A stretch of DNA of 64,000 bases from Kingdonia uniflora (taxonomy: Eukaryota; Streptophyta; Magnoliopsida; Ranunculales; Circaeasteraceae), in assembly GCA_014058105.1 (NCBI GenBank), contig JACGCM010002205.1, positions 558,001-622,000 of the forward strand, given 5' to 3'. Under the pieces are notes generated by a model. It saw nothing but the letters and a program-made list of their open reading frames with translations, searched no databases and was not told the DNA's origin. The translations under genes were made by a program, and so were the position numbers. Of the stretch, positions 12,301 to 22,639 are shown piece by piece (the first letter of the stretch is position 1; each line of letters begins with the position of its first letter).

Positions 12301-13131
12301 AAAATAAAGGTAAGCTTATTTCTAAAGTAGACCTATTCAATCAATCCGTATTCACCACAACAAAATGTACACAACTTTTATAGGTGTTTGTTTATTTATT
12401 TATTTTGGGAACGTCTAGGTGCATGTTTAAATGGTTTGGTAAAAAAAAAATCCAATATGAACCTGTTATAGCTTATTGAAACTCTTGAATTACTTACCGT
12501 TGAATAATAGGCCAGAAAAAATCCACGGTAATCGTAGAATAATGTTTATGACTATTACTATGATATAAATGAGCTTCTCTCGTCCTTTATTAACAACTTC
12601 CCTTATACACGAAGGGAATGCAAGCTAAAACTATACGCGAATTGGTTCTTCCTCATTATAATAGAAAAAGAATAACAACATATGAAGAAATCCATGTATG
12701 TCCTTCAAATGAATAAAGTTATAAATAATCATAAACTAAAACTCTTCTTTCAGTCAATATTTAATTTTGTCTATTGAGCCAAATACTAAATTAGATAAGA
12801 TAATGCGGCACTAATTACTGGAGGGAAGAAACTTGCAAAGAAGATCCACAAATAGCTTGCATATCCATTGGAAATTATTAAGACTAAACAACATTTACTT
12901 GGTCATTAATGGGAGGCACAATAGCTTGACAACCAAAGACTGTTTAGATATGTTTGAATTACATAAATACTTAGTTTAGATATCAACTACACTGTAAGGA
13001 ATGAGATGCTAAAATATTGCAAATATGTATAAAATTATGGATAACAAAAGAAGTTTGATAACTTATTTGTATGTTGAAAAACATTCAAATTAAAAAATAA
13101 TATGCTAAGTAAAAGAAGGGGTTTAGACTAC

Positions 13132-13798
13132 CTTAATTGGATTGCTTTCTTAGCTTCTAATTTATTTACTTTGGTTTTCTCCGTTTCTTCATGCATCGCC
13201 AAATCTGCTGCCAAAGAATGACAACAGAAAGGTCTCAACCTACACTTAAGTAAAAAAATAAATATATATTGATAAATTGGAAAAATGATTACCTTATTGA
13301 AAGTCTGCACATAGACTATAGCGAGATTTAAAGCCGATTTGCCTTAATAGAACCTGCAGTGAAACAAATGAATTATTACCTTATAGGATGAAAACGATGA
13401 TTTATCTCGACATTTAACTTTGGAAGCAACCTAACGAAGATGTCCAACTAATCTAATAATATTATTCTCAAATTCCCATCACTAAGAGGGGAATATAATA
13501 TCAACAAAACAATATACATATATATAACAACGAAAGAACATCTTGTTGAACAGAGAAATATGCCTAAAGAGCGACAATCTTCCAATAAGCCAGATGCAAT
13601 ACTTAGCAAACATAACTATGAATATTCATTGAACTACAATTTAAGGATTGGAAAATCCACAGAGTAATATAAGAAGATAGAAAACACTTTGATTAACAAT
13701 AATGCAAAAAGAAATTAATACCTGGCACTTGGATCATTATTCTCCGAATGCCAAAATCTAAAGTCAGCACTATCGTGTTCAAACATTGAATCCGACAT
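13132..13798 (-). pseudogene. Three exon-like pieces of an unrecognised plant gene
   Basis: On the minus strand, 13798-13722 encodes MSDSMFEHDSADFRFWHSEN and further residues, ending at a GT donor. 13353-13293 follows a TTTCACTGCAG acceptor and encodes GKSALNLAIVYVQTFNK after an in-frame stop. 13204-13132 follows a GCAGCAG acceptor and encodes LAMHEETEKTKVNKLEAKKA, ending at AAG|GTAGTC. The splice signals and protein-like composition suggest real exons. The stop and the non-matching phases suggest decay. I do not recognise the family. The pieces share strand and neighbourhood with the GYPP fragment just upstream, as expected if both were captured by one mobile element. Confidence 0.4.
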
Positions 13799-13991
13799 AA
13801 TTAAATTTCCCTAAGATTAAATTTTCTATCAATAACATATCTGATGCTCAAAAAAGACCAATTTCCACCTTTTAAATCATCCCCTAAAAATTGAAAGAAA
13901 CCTTGACTCGATCTATATGTAACGACATGCACTGACAAAAAAGTCCATTGTATCCTCAAACGTATATTAAAAAATTGGTTTGTGAAAATAC

Positions 13992-14300
13992 CTGCATGAG
14001 GTGCACCATATGCACCCGGATACCCCCCGGCAGGTGGGTATCCACCATGAGATGGATATGCTGCTGGTGGGTAACCTTACGGTGGATAACCTTGTGAAGG
14101 ACACGTCTGTGGAGGGTAGCCTTGTGGAAGATATTCCCCAGGTGGAGGGTATGCCCCTATGGAGGATACGCTCTAGGTGGAGTATAATGACCATGAGATT
14201 GTCCAACTCCGGCCATTCCATAAGCAAGATTCGAGAAAAGCCCTTTGTCATTCAACTCCCCTGCCCCGGATTGTTGTTGCCAGGCCCACCTCCCCCACTG
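13992..14300 (-). pseudogene. Broken first exon of a GYPP-repeat glycine/proline-rich protein (GPRP / A3 type)
   Basis: On the minus strand the sequence reads DKGLFSNLAYGMAGVGQSHG, then repeats of the kind AYPPPGEYLPQGYPP, GYPPAAYPSHGGYPP and AGGYPGAYGAPHAG, ending at a GT donor at 13991. The opening DKG-hydrophobic-SNLA and the GYPP repeats are the signature of small plant glycine-rich A3-type proteins, whose second exon is a histidine/glycine-rich tail. At least two in-frame stops and frameshifts (near 14163 and 14080) and the lack of an ATG show it is broken. No second exon with the GHHGG-type tail was found nearby, so only part of the gene is present. Confidence 0.62.
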
Positions 14301-14310
14301 TTCTTTACTT

Positions 14311-15613
14311 TAGTATTGTATATCACGTATAAAACAATATTTAGACATAAAGCCGTAGATCTAGCAACATATTCAACACTTCAATGAATAATTATTCCAA
14401 CCCCCATTAATATACCAACCATATCTAGAAACTATGAAACCTCCATTGTTTTGCCCAATAAAATTCTGATTTTTTATACAAAAAATCAACATAAATATAT
14501 TATCTTACATGTCGAACACTTAATCTATCAAGTTGAAACATGAAATCATTGATCAGGACAATGGGTATCCAGAAACACATAATATACGTCGACCCACAGG
14601 CGCAAATCCTAACCCTATGGTTTTTGCTAGAATAACATACCTCTATCGGCCCCAAAATCCAAATTGGCCTACAAAGGGGACATACATGTAATTCCTTGGT
14701 CAATCAAACCCTAATGTATCAAAGCTATTGTTTCCATATTTCTACCCTATGTTCCTTCTATCTTGCATAAATCAAAAGTAGAACATGGTGTTAAAGAGAA
14801 ATAATAAAAAAAATACCCAGATCACAAAACAGTAAAATAAACATGCAATCAAACATCAAAACATCATATATAAAAATAATAATTTATGATCACAAAAACA
14901 AATCATGAAAATAGAAGTTAGTGATTCACCGATTTATAAAAGTGAAAAAATCCCAGAGAACCAACCTTCGTGATAAGAAAATGGAAGAGAGAAACGTGGG
15001 AGAATCATTTAATGGTCACAGGATTCATAATGGCAATCAAGCAGATGATTCTGCAAATTGAGGGTGTGATTACACAGTAAAATAATGAGATGGGAAATCG
15101 CAGACACTAATTTCCAATTGAAAGCGATCCTAACTACATTAATCAATCAAAATTATGAAACGAAGTTACCTTTCAGTTTTAGATAGAGGAATGAATATCA
15201 GTTAATTAAGAAGGATGAAGAAGATCATGAGGGTTTCCAATTTAAGCCTCTCGAGCATTTGACATTGTGGAAAATGGAAAAAAAAACAGACAACAAATGT
15301 TTTATGAAAGAAAACTGTCAGGAGAGGAAGAAGAAATAATTGAACCCACTCAAGCTCCATGACTGTTTGTAGACAGAGAGGAGGAGCTCTGAAACAGTGA
15401 AGAGGCATTAAAATGTCTTTAATGTTTATTTGGCAAAACTATCCTCAATATTTATTATTATTATTAAAATGTTTTTAGTGTACTTATGGATAGTAATGGA
15501 AAGAAACTCTAGGAGATCAATGGTTTATGAGTTTTCCCAAATTGTCATTGCCACAGTCAGGATATGCACCGACACGTAGGACAAACGAAGCCGCGCGGGA
15601 CAATCGTCGTCGC
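14311..15613. other. AT-rich stretch without a recognisable gene
   Basis: Short frames on both strands have no domain signature. It may hold 5' flanking sequence of the GYPP fragment. Confidence 0.55.
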
Positions 15614-15925
15614 TACGTGGGACAATCAATGCCACGTAGGACAAAACTGATATTTATAATATAGATTTTTGTTGTCTATAACCTGAAAATTGTGGTTTGC
15701 TTACTGAAATGTTTCGAATGTATATTCTTTATGAATGTAATGACAATTTTCCGTTGTATAACTTGAAAACAGCGAATTTGGTCAGATCGCAGTTTATCAG
15801 GTACACTTCATAGTTATCTTAAGCCACTCTTTTTTGTGTTGATGAATCTCAGTCACTCCAATTTGCTCGTTTCGCCGTGCTTTTAGTCGTTCCAAACCGA
15901 CCGCCCGCAGTATTGAAGAATCACC

Positions 15926-15981
15926 TGGGCTCCAAGTCCATCTGAAATTGGATTCAACAACTGGGCTTGCTTTAATGGGCT
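15926..15981 (+). promoter_or_regulatory. Three site II elements (TGGGCT) upstream of the PPR gene
   Basis: TGGGCT occurs at 15926-15931, 15962-15967 and 15976-15981, 71-126 bases before the start codon. Site II elements (TGGGCY) are bound by TCP transcription factors and are common in promoters of plant genes for ribosomal, mitochondrial and PPR proteins. This supports the view that the PPR gene has a working promoter. Confidence 0.6.
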
Positions 15982-16051
15982 TCCTTCTGTTGCTCTGTTT
16001 CTCTCAAAATATTTCAAGTTTCTTCGCCATTGTTGAAGCTTGCAAGCTTTA

Positions 16052-17668
16052 ATGGTGACACTTCAAACAACTCTCCCTTGTTTCTCTCAACCCCATCCTT
16101 CTCCTCTCTCTCTCCTCCCCCATTGCAACACAATCACACAAATCCAACAACTCCATACCCACACCATCAAAACAGGACAATTCAATCACGACCCCATCAC
16201 CCCCATTAGAATCATTCAATCATGTTGCACCTGTTTCCAATTTTCGCCTCCAGAATCCGTAATCGAAGTAGATTACGCCCTTTCGATGGTTGAACATATC
16301 GTAAACTCGCCCTCCTCTTTGTCTTTCGTGTATAACACTCTCATTAGAGCTTACAATCAAGTCGATGAATCCAAGCGAGCGATCTTATTGTTCTGTGAAA
16401 TGCTCAACGACCCCATTGCTCGAAACTTGCCTGACAAGTTTACCTTCCCCTTTGTGGTGAAATCGTGTTCCGATATGTTGGGTGTCGAAGAAGGGAAGCA
16501 AGTACATTGCTTTGTGATGAAATCCCAGTTTGGTAATGACCCTTATGTGCAGAGTTGTTTGATTAGTATGTATGGGAAGTGTGGGAAAATTGAGTCTGCT
16601 TTGAAGGTGTTTGAAGGAATGACTAGTGAGAATGTTGTAAGTTGGAACGCTATGGTGAATGGGTTTATTAAAGCAGGGGATATTGTCGCTGCTCAAGGAT
16701 TGTTCGATAAGATGCCTGAAAGAAATATTGTGTCTTGGAATTCTATGATTGCTGGGTACGCGAGGGAGTCGCTACTTGAGGAGGCTATTGACTTGCTTGT
16801 TGAAATGCAGGTTTTAGGAGTGAGACCTGATGAATCCACCTTGGTGGGCATAATATCTGCGATTTCTGATCTAGGTCTTCTCAGTTTAGGAAAACGGGTT
16901 CATGGATATATCATGCGTTATGAATTTTCTTTGGACAGTGGTCTTGGTGCTACGCTGATTGACATGTATTCAAAATGTGGGAGAGTATATGACGCCTTTC
17001 AAGTATTTGAACTCATTTTGAATAAAAATGTAGGACATTGGACGTCAATAATTGTTGGGTTAGCCATTCACGGCTTCACTAAGGCGGCTCTATGTTTGTT
17101 CTCAGAAATGGAGTGCTTGGGGGTGCAGCCCAATCATGTTACTTTTGTAGGTGTACTGAGTGCATGTAGCCATGGGGGTCTAGTTGAAAAAGGGCTAGAG
17201 TATTTTAACCTCATGAGAGGAAAATATAACATAGAGCCAAAGATCCAGCATTACGGGTGCTTGGTGGATCTTCTTGCCCGCTCTGGGCTTCTGAAAGAAG
17301 CAAAAGTGCTCGTTGAAAGTATGCCCATTGAACCCGATGCTGTAATATGGAGTACATTGCTTGCTTCGTGTAAGAACCATGACAATGTTGAGATTGGAGA
17401 GATAGCAGCAGAGAGACTAATGAAGTTCACACCAGATTATGGTAGTGGTTATGTTCTTATGTCTAATCTATATGCGGGCTCTGGGAGGTGGAAAGATTTT
17501 GGGAGAGTGAGGAGGGCATTAGACGAACGGGGAGTGGAGAAAGTTGCTGGTTTAAGTTGGATAGAGGTAGATGGTAAAACCCACGAGTTTCTAGCGGGAG
17601 ATAAATACCATCCAAGTAGCTTGGAGATTTATAGATTGTTGGGCAGGATTGAATGTCAATTGAGATAG
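16052..17668 (+). CDS. Pentatricopeptide repeat (PPR) protein, PLS class with E/E+ domain
   Basis: This single uninterrupted frame encodes 538 residues from the ATG at 16052; an upstream in-frame TTG at 16040 is not a plausible plant start. The first 80 or so residues are rich in Ser, Thr, Pro and His and poor in acidic residues, as in organelle-targeted PPR proteins. Degenerate 35-residue helical repeats follow, for example VVSWNAMVNGFIKAGD, NIVSWNSMIAGYARE and VTFVGVLSACSHGG. The C-terminus has the E motif (PDAVIWSTLLASCKNHDNVE) and E+ motif (GLSWIEVDGKTHEFLAGDKYH). There is no DYW deaminase domain. Such proteins bind organelle RNA one base per repeat, and many of the E class are needed for C-to-U editing in mitochondria or chloroplasts; the target here cannot be read from sequence. 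Most plant PPR genes lack introns, as this one does. It looks functional, the only such gene in the window. Confidence 0.95.
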   Translation: MVTLQTTLPCFSQPHPSPLSLLPHCNTITQIQQLHTHTIKTGQFNHDPITPIRIIQSCCTCFQFSPPESVIEVDYALSMVEHIVNSPSSLSFVYNTLIRAYNQVDESKRAILLFCEMLNDPIARNLPDKFTFPFVVKSCSDMLGVEEGKQVHCFVMKSQFGNDPYVQSCLISMYGKCGKIESALKVFEGMTSENVVSWNAMVNGFIKAGDIVAAQGLFDKMPERNIVSWNSMIAGYARESLLEEAIDLLVEMQVLGVRPDESTLVGIISAISDLGLLSLGKRVHGYIMRYEFSLDSGLGATLIDMYSKCGRVYDAFQVFELILNKNVGHWTSIIVGLAIHGFTKAALCLFSEMECLGVQPNHVTFVGVLSACSHGGLVEKGLEYFNLMRGKYNIEPKIQHYGCLVDLLARSGLLKEAKVLVESMPIEPDAVIWSTLLASCKNHDNVEIGEIAAERLMKFTPDYGSGYVLMSNLYAGSGRWKDFGRVRRALDERGVEKVAGLSWIEVDGKTHEFLAGDKYHPSSLEIYRLLGRIECQLR

Positions 17669-18019
17669 ACAGTGGACACTGGTCTGACATAATTGAACCA
17701 GGTATTCACAACTCTTAACACCCCTTTTGTCTAAGGTTTTGGATATAACAATGGATGAAATAAGATGAAGCTTCAAACCCAGAACAAAGGAGATGATTAT
17801 GTAAGACTTGAACCACCTGCACTCACCTGCTGTATTCCATCGAAAACCTCACATAAATCAGTTGTACATAATCCCCTACACAGGCAAAGAATAACAACTC
17901 CACAACTTTAGGTACTCTCCTACCTTGCAGGTCTTTGCATCTAATAATCGTACACACGCTTAAGAGTTTGATGTGATGGTAACCCTATAAGTCAGCTTAC
18001 TGTTATCAATTAGCCCAAG
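17669..18019. other. 3' flank of the PPR gene
   Basis: This stretch probably contains the 3' UTR. No clear polyadenylation signal stands out and no other gene is seen. Confidence 0.5.
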
Positions 18020-18386
18020 AACTCTTCTTCTTCCAGACCCCATGGAGCTTGGATATTAGCTCTGACTTTCTCCATAGCGGGTTTACCAGCAAAGAATTTC
18101 ATAATCAGGGTTGTAGACATTAGGGCTTCCCCTTTAGCAATGTCTGTTGGGGAGAAAGAAAATGTAGAGATGCCATCATTTTGTGATTCTCAGACTGTCA
18201 ACTTGAATTTCTTCGAAGACAGGCTTGCCATACACCAATGAAGCATAGGAATAAATATTTTGGACAGCGGTGGCAGAAGATTTATTTGGATTGGGAAGCA
18301 TTGACTGTAGAGGTTGGATAGCAGTAACCAAGTGCAGAGTTTTGATTTGGACCACTTCCAGAAGGGGGAAAAGTAGATTGATCCAT
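18020..18386 (-). pseudogene. LINE ORF1 fragment (DUF4283-like region)
   Basis: On the minus strand an ATG at 18386 starts MDQSTFPPSGSGPNQNS. After frame breaks come QNIYSYASLVYGKPVF and TDIAKGEALMSTTLIMKFFA and then AMEKVRANIQAPWGLEEE. This layout matches the N-terminal half of plant LINE ORF1 nucleic-acid chaperone proteins and resembles the ORF1 at 22889-23740 in the same window. Stops occur at about 18280 and 18185. The zinc knuckle and ORF2 are absent, so only a fragment remains, next to the repeat starting at 18450. Confidence 0.6.
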
Positions 18387-18449
18387 TTTCTTTTTCCCTG
18401 AAAGCTGATGTGTACAATAAAACATCTCTACAGTAATACCCCCTATATA

Positions 18450-19005
18450 TCTATAATAAGAAAGGAATAGGTTTTTTTTTTATCAGGTTTAGGTCATCCA
18501 ATTTAGAGATGTAAGCGAATTTGGTCAAAAAACGGTCTTGAGCCGTCGGATTCAAACATTTGTCTGAAAAAATAAATCCAAGCCGTTCGTTATCCAATTA
18601 GATCTCGATGTTACTCGAATTAGCTTAATATCAATCCTCCCGTACCATAATATCGCCCTCTATCTAATCTTCTACCTCTACAAACTCTCAGTTTCAGATT
18701 TTATGATTTTTATTGTTAGGGTTTTGTTTGGTTCGAGTAATTGTGTAATCAAAATACTCAATTCGAGATTTAGTACAAAATCCTTAAAGGAGACACATTG
18801 AGATCAAGTTTTGGTTGTTGCGTTTGTTAGGTATCCTCAATTCTCTATTCAAATTTCTGATTTGCTCTCCCAATATGTTTGGATTAATCTCTTTGTTTCT
18901 TAGTAGAATTGCATGCGGTTGGTATAATGTTATTGTGTATGCAAAATTGCTTATGTTCTTTATGCTTTGTAACTTGATTTTCTATAACTTGTGTTTATAC
19001 TATTG
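18450..19005 (+). repeat. Dispersed repeat, copy A: possible Helitron 5' end
   Basis: It starts A|TCTATAATAAG, which is the TC-start form of Helitron 5' ends. From about 18510 it matches 31480 onward in the same orientation: AGATGTAAGCGAATTTGG, AAACATTTGTCTGAAAAA, CTCGAATTAGCTTAAT, then a longer shared block from 18716 to 18935 (GTTAGGGTTTTGTTTGG through TTGCATGCGGTTGGTATAAT). No 3' end could be placed. Confidence 0.6.
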
Positions 19006-19413
19006 ATTCTCTATAACTTGTGCTCTACTTGTGTTTTTGGCTACTAAATAGTTTGTTAAAGAATGAAAATTGGTGCTAGCAGCGAGATAAAAATCCGCAA
19101 CCTTCATTGACGTTGATCGTTGCCTCAGATTAATTTCCTAAGCATTCCCGCATCTTAGGCAGATGAGTATGGAAGTATTATTTATTCCTCAGTTTTTGTA
19201 TCTTAGTATGTATAATCACTCACAAAGTAAACACACTGTCTAAAATAACATTGATTTCATCAAAGGTAGGTTTAAATACTTTAATCAACAACTTTGTACT
19301 CCATAAATATTGAAGGGATTCCCTCATAGCTATTTACAGTTCACAACTTAGCATGTGATTTCACATGCTTCGAGCTTTACTCAAATCCGTGAACCTGCCT
19401 ATTTCATTTGGAC
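19006..19413. other. No recognisable gene
   Basis: A block near 19070-19170 has a more balanced composition (GCTAGCAGCGAGATAAAAATCC and following) and could be a piece of captured coding sequence, but no frame stays open. Confidence 0.45.
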
Positions 19414-22390
19414 TCATACTGAAATGGAAAGCATTGAGAGATTTCGAGTTACCTGCATTACACCCACAACTCGCCCCATGTTGGTTCGCAGTCTAGCACT
19501 CTTGCTGACATTTGGGCTGCAACACTTACAAGAGAGAAGGGACTCTGTTCTTATTGAGTTTGATTTTACTTTAATGACTTGAGTGTCTTCAACATCCAGC
19601 ATGTCTGCAAGGTTTCCCTCTCCTGACCTGTTCTCAGTCCAGAAGTCCTTGCTGCCCTCCCCAATTCTCCAGGTAGTATTTGCTTGAACAGTAGGAATCA
19701 GACCATTCATGTTCTTTCATATTTTTGAAGCAACACCAGATATAGCTAGCTCTCCATTGATTGTATACTTCTTTAGAAAAAGTTCTGCCCACATGGATTT
19801 AGAGTACAAAAAGTTCTGGCATTTTTAAGTAGGAAACTGTGTTTAGTAACATTAAGGTCAATTATGCCTAAACCACCTTCTGTTTTTGGTAAGCACAAAC
19901 CACTCCATGCAACCCAATGTTTTTTTGCTTTTCTCTAAAAGCTCCTCCAGAAGAAATTGGTCAGCATTCTTTCAATCTTGTGAATTACAAAGTTAGGGAC
20001 ATTAATGTAGGCCAATAGGTGAATGGGCATAGAGCTAAGTACAGGGTTAACCATAATCAACTTACCACCATGAGATAGCAATCTACCGTGCCATCCTTCA
20101 ATCTTCTTTTGTATTCTTGTGAGTAAACCTTCAAAGTGTGATAGTAAGACCCTTCCATAGCTTATTGGAGCACCTAAAACACCATAGGAAATTTTTTCAT
20201 ATGAAAGCTACTAGTGCTTTGTATAATTTGTTTTTTTGCTGAAGCTACAGCATGATGCACATGGATTCCACTCTTTTCTTTGTTTACCATATGATTTTTG
20301 GCTGCCATTTAGAAAATTCAAGAAATCATCTGTATAAAGTAGGTGTGTTATAGGAGAGCCTCTCCTCGAATGAAACTGGCCAATTTGTCCTTGCTCAGAG
20401 CACCTTGTCAGCCCCCTTGAGATCACTTCTTCAGCAATGAGAAATAGCAATAGAGACAAAGGGTCTCCTTGCCTGAGACCCCTAGTAGATTTGAAAAACC
20501 CTTTAAATACCCCTTGTAGGACCACTGAGAACCATGGTGTTTCCACACATTGGACAATGATATCAATCCACCTATTAAAAAAACCAAATTTTGCAAGGAC
20601 TAATTTGAGAAATCTCCAAATCAAGTCTGTCATATGCTTTGGCCATGTCTACTTTAACATGATGTTGTTTCTCTTTACTTTCATGTGAAGATCACCTACC
20701 ATTTCTTGAGCCAGAGTAATGGAGTCACTGATGTCTTTCCCTTTGATATAAGCTCCTTGATTTCCAGATATAAGTTTGTAGAAAAGAGTACTCAATATGG
20801 TGGATATTATTTTGGAGAAGATCTTGTACACTACTGGACATAAGCTGATTGGTCTGTAGTCACCCATTGTGCTTGGAGAGTCTACTTTAGGCACGAGAGT
20901 TAGAAAAGATGATGTATAGTATCTGGGAAGAGGTGTTCCATTAAAGAACTCTTTGGCAGCTCCATGGAGATTATCTTTGATTATCTCACAACTTGTTGTG
21001 AAGCAGATTGAAGAGAATCCATCACTTCCAGGCGCACTATCAGATGGGATGCTGAACACACTCTCTTCGATCTTATCCAAGGATGGGGTTTTGATCAAGA
21101 ATTCATTTTCTTCCTCACTTATTACAGTTGGAATGCTACTTAACAACTCAATATCCACCCTTGTATTAGTAATAGCTATTCAAACATCTTTGAAATAGGC
21201 CATGGCTGCTTCATGGATTGTATATAGCAAGATCTTAGGTTTGACTGCCATCAGGGAGAACACATTCTTTTTCTGTTCACCCAAGTCACAGTGTGGAAGA
21301 ATTGTATATTTGAGTCCCCTGCATCAATCCATTTAATCTTGGATTGTTCTCTCCATAGTACCTCCTCCTTGTGTCACATGTCTGAATGCTCTTTTTGAAC
21401 CTTGCCTAACTCATTGCCAATCTGTTCATTCCACCCACTCTGCAGCATGAAGTCTAGCTATGTTATTCTGTCTTTGAGCCTGTTAATATTTTGATCTACA
21501 TTGCCAAATATAGTGTTATTCTAATCTCTAAGAGCATTATTGACTTTTTTAAGCTTAAAAGCAAAAGAAGTGAGGAAATTTCCATATACAACACTAGCCT
21601 AATTTGCCTAAACCAGATGAAGAAAGGATGCATACAGTGACCACATCTTAAGGAATCTGAAAGGTCTAGGTCCTTGATATATGTTATCACTGAATGATAA
21701 AAGTAAGGGGGAATGGTCATAACATAAACTATCAAAATGTGTGATTTTTGGTGCAGGGAAGCCAACCATGAATTGTGTGTTGATGAGTGCTCTATCCAGT
21801 CTAGCCCACTGCCTTGTTTAACCCTTTTGATTATTGTACCATGTGTATATATAACCATTGAACACTGCTTCAATTAGACCATCTGCTTGTATCATATTCT
21901 CATAATCCATGATGGAGCTATTAGGAACTCTTCAGCTACCCAATCTCTCATTATGTAGCCTTACTGCATTGAAGCCTTGTATAATAGACCATGGAAAGTT
22001 GATAGATTTTGAGAGCATGTTGATATCATCTCATAAAGGTTTCCTTTCCTATATCTCATACTTAGCATAAATTAAAGTGACTGAGGACCATTGGTTGTTA
22101 TAGCTAATTCTACAATACATTAATTGATTGGAAGACCACTAACTTCACATCATAATCAGGCTTCCAGAAAATCCAAATTTTTCCATTCTTATCCAGATTG
22201 GATAAATAAGAATTACAATTTATTTTTCTACTGGTGCTACCAATATGAGAGACATCTAAGAAAGGCTCTAACAACACAACCACATGAATTTTATATTGTT
22301 CGATGAGCTTCTTAAGATGATTTATTGTCTTAGCATTGCCTACTCTAGACTAAGAGTGGATAAACCATAAAATTATTTTGAGGGAGGTTT
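19414..22390 (-). pseudogene. LINE-A ORF2 remnant: endonuclease and reverse transcriptase
   Basis: Near 22390-22280 the frame reads GNAKTINHLKKLIEQYKIHV, the start of an apurinic-type endonuclease. Near 21800-21720 ARLDRALINTQFM and DHSPLLLSF are its C-terminal catalytic motifs. Reverse transcriptase runs from about 21158 to 20211: APGSDGFSS, DYRPISLCPVVYKI, then STRGLRQGDPLSL, and LLYTDDFLNF as the catalytic block (usually YADD). Near 19690-19600 TTWRIGEGSKDFWTENR matches the segment before the C-terminal zinc-binding region. Several stops and frameshifts separate these parts, so no working enzyme is encoded. The protein would nick target DNA and reverse-transcribe the LINE RNA there. Confidence 0.85.
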
Positions 22391-22639
22391 CTGAGCAATC
22401 ATGCTCCTTGCGACAATATTTAGTGGGATCTTCTGTGGCTTTGATCTAACTTTATTTGCAGGGGTTCATTCCTTAGTGAGATTACCCCTATAGTAGTACG
22501 CTATTCATAATGAAAGCCCCTTTCAAACTCCTTACTGAAAGCAACTTCAAGTTCTGAACTACTGCTCAGCCATAACCACTGCATTGTCATAACCCTCTGT
22601 ATATGCTCTCATGTCATAACTCTCTGTATATGCTTTCTT

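Larger units (their letters stand above)
10823..13131. other. AT-rich stretch with one exon-like remnant and a microsatellite
   Basis: No gene is evident apart from the exon-like block at 10841-11022 and an (AT)n run at 12250-12297. Short frames on both strands lack domains. Confidence 0.6.
1614..15665 (-). mobile_element. Candidate non-autonomous Helitron carrying gene fragments, with a nested gypsy element
   Basis: On the minus strand the element would start at 15665 with TCTATATTATAAATATCAG preceded by A, and end at 1614 with AGCACGGGCTCATAACCTAG followed by T. That gives the A|T target and the TC...CTAG ends typical of Helitrons. The last bases before CTAG contain GTGTGTAGCACGGGC, an eroded form of the GCCCGTGC-N-GCACGGGC hairpin common at plant Helitron 3' ends. 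Exon-like remnants inside (a GYPP-repeat protein at 13992-14300, others at 13132-13798 and 10841-11022) all lie on the same strand as the element, as expected for captured gene pieces. No Rep/helicase was recognised, so it would be non-autonomous. Removing the gypsy insertion leaves about 8.3 kb. The two ends could also be unrelated chance matches. Confidence 0.42.

Noticed and set aside
16385..16696. Minus-strand frame of about 100 codons inside the PPR gene
   Set aside because: It is the antisense shadow of an intact, well-recognised coding sequence.
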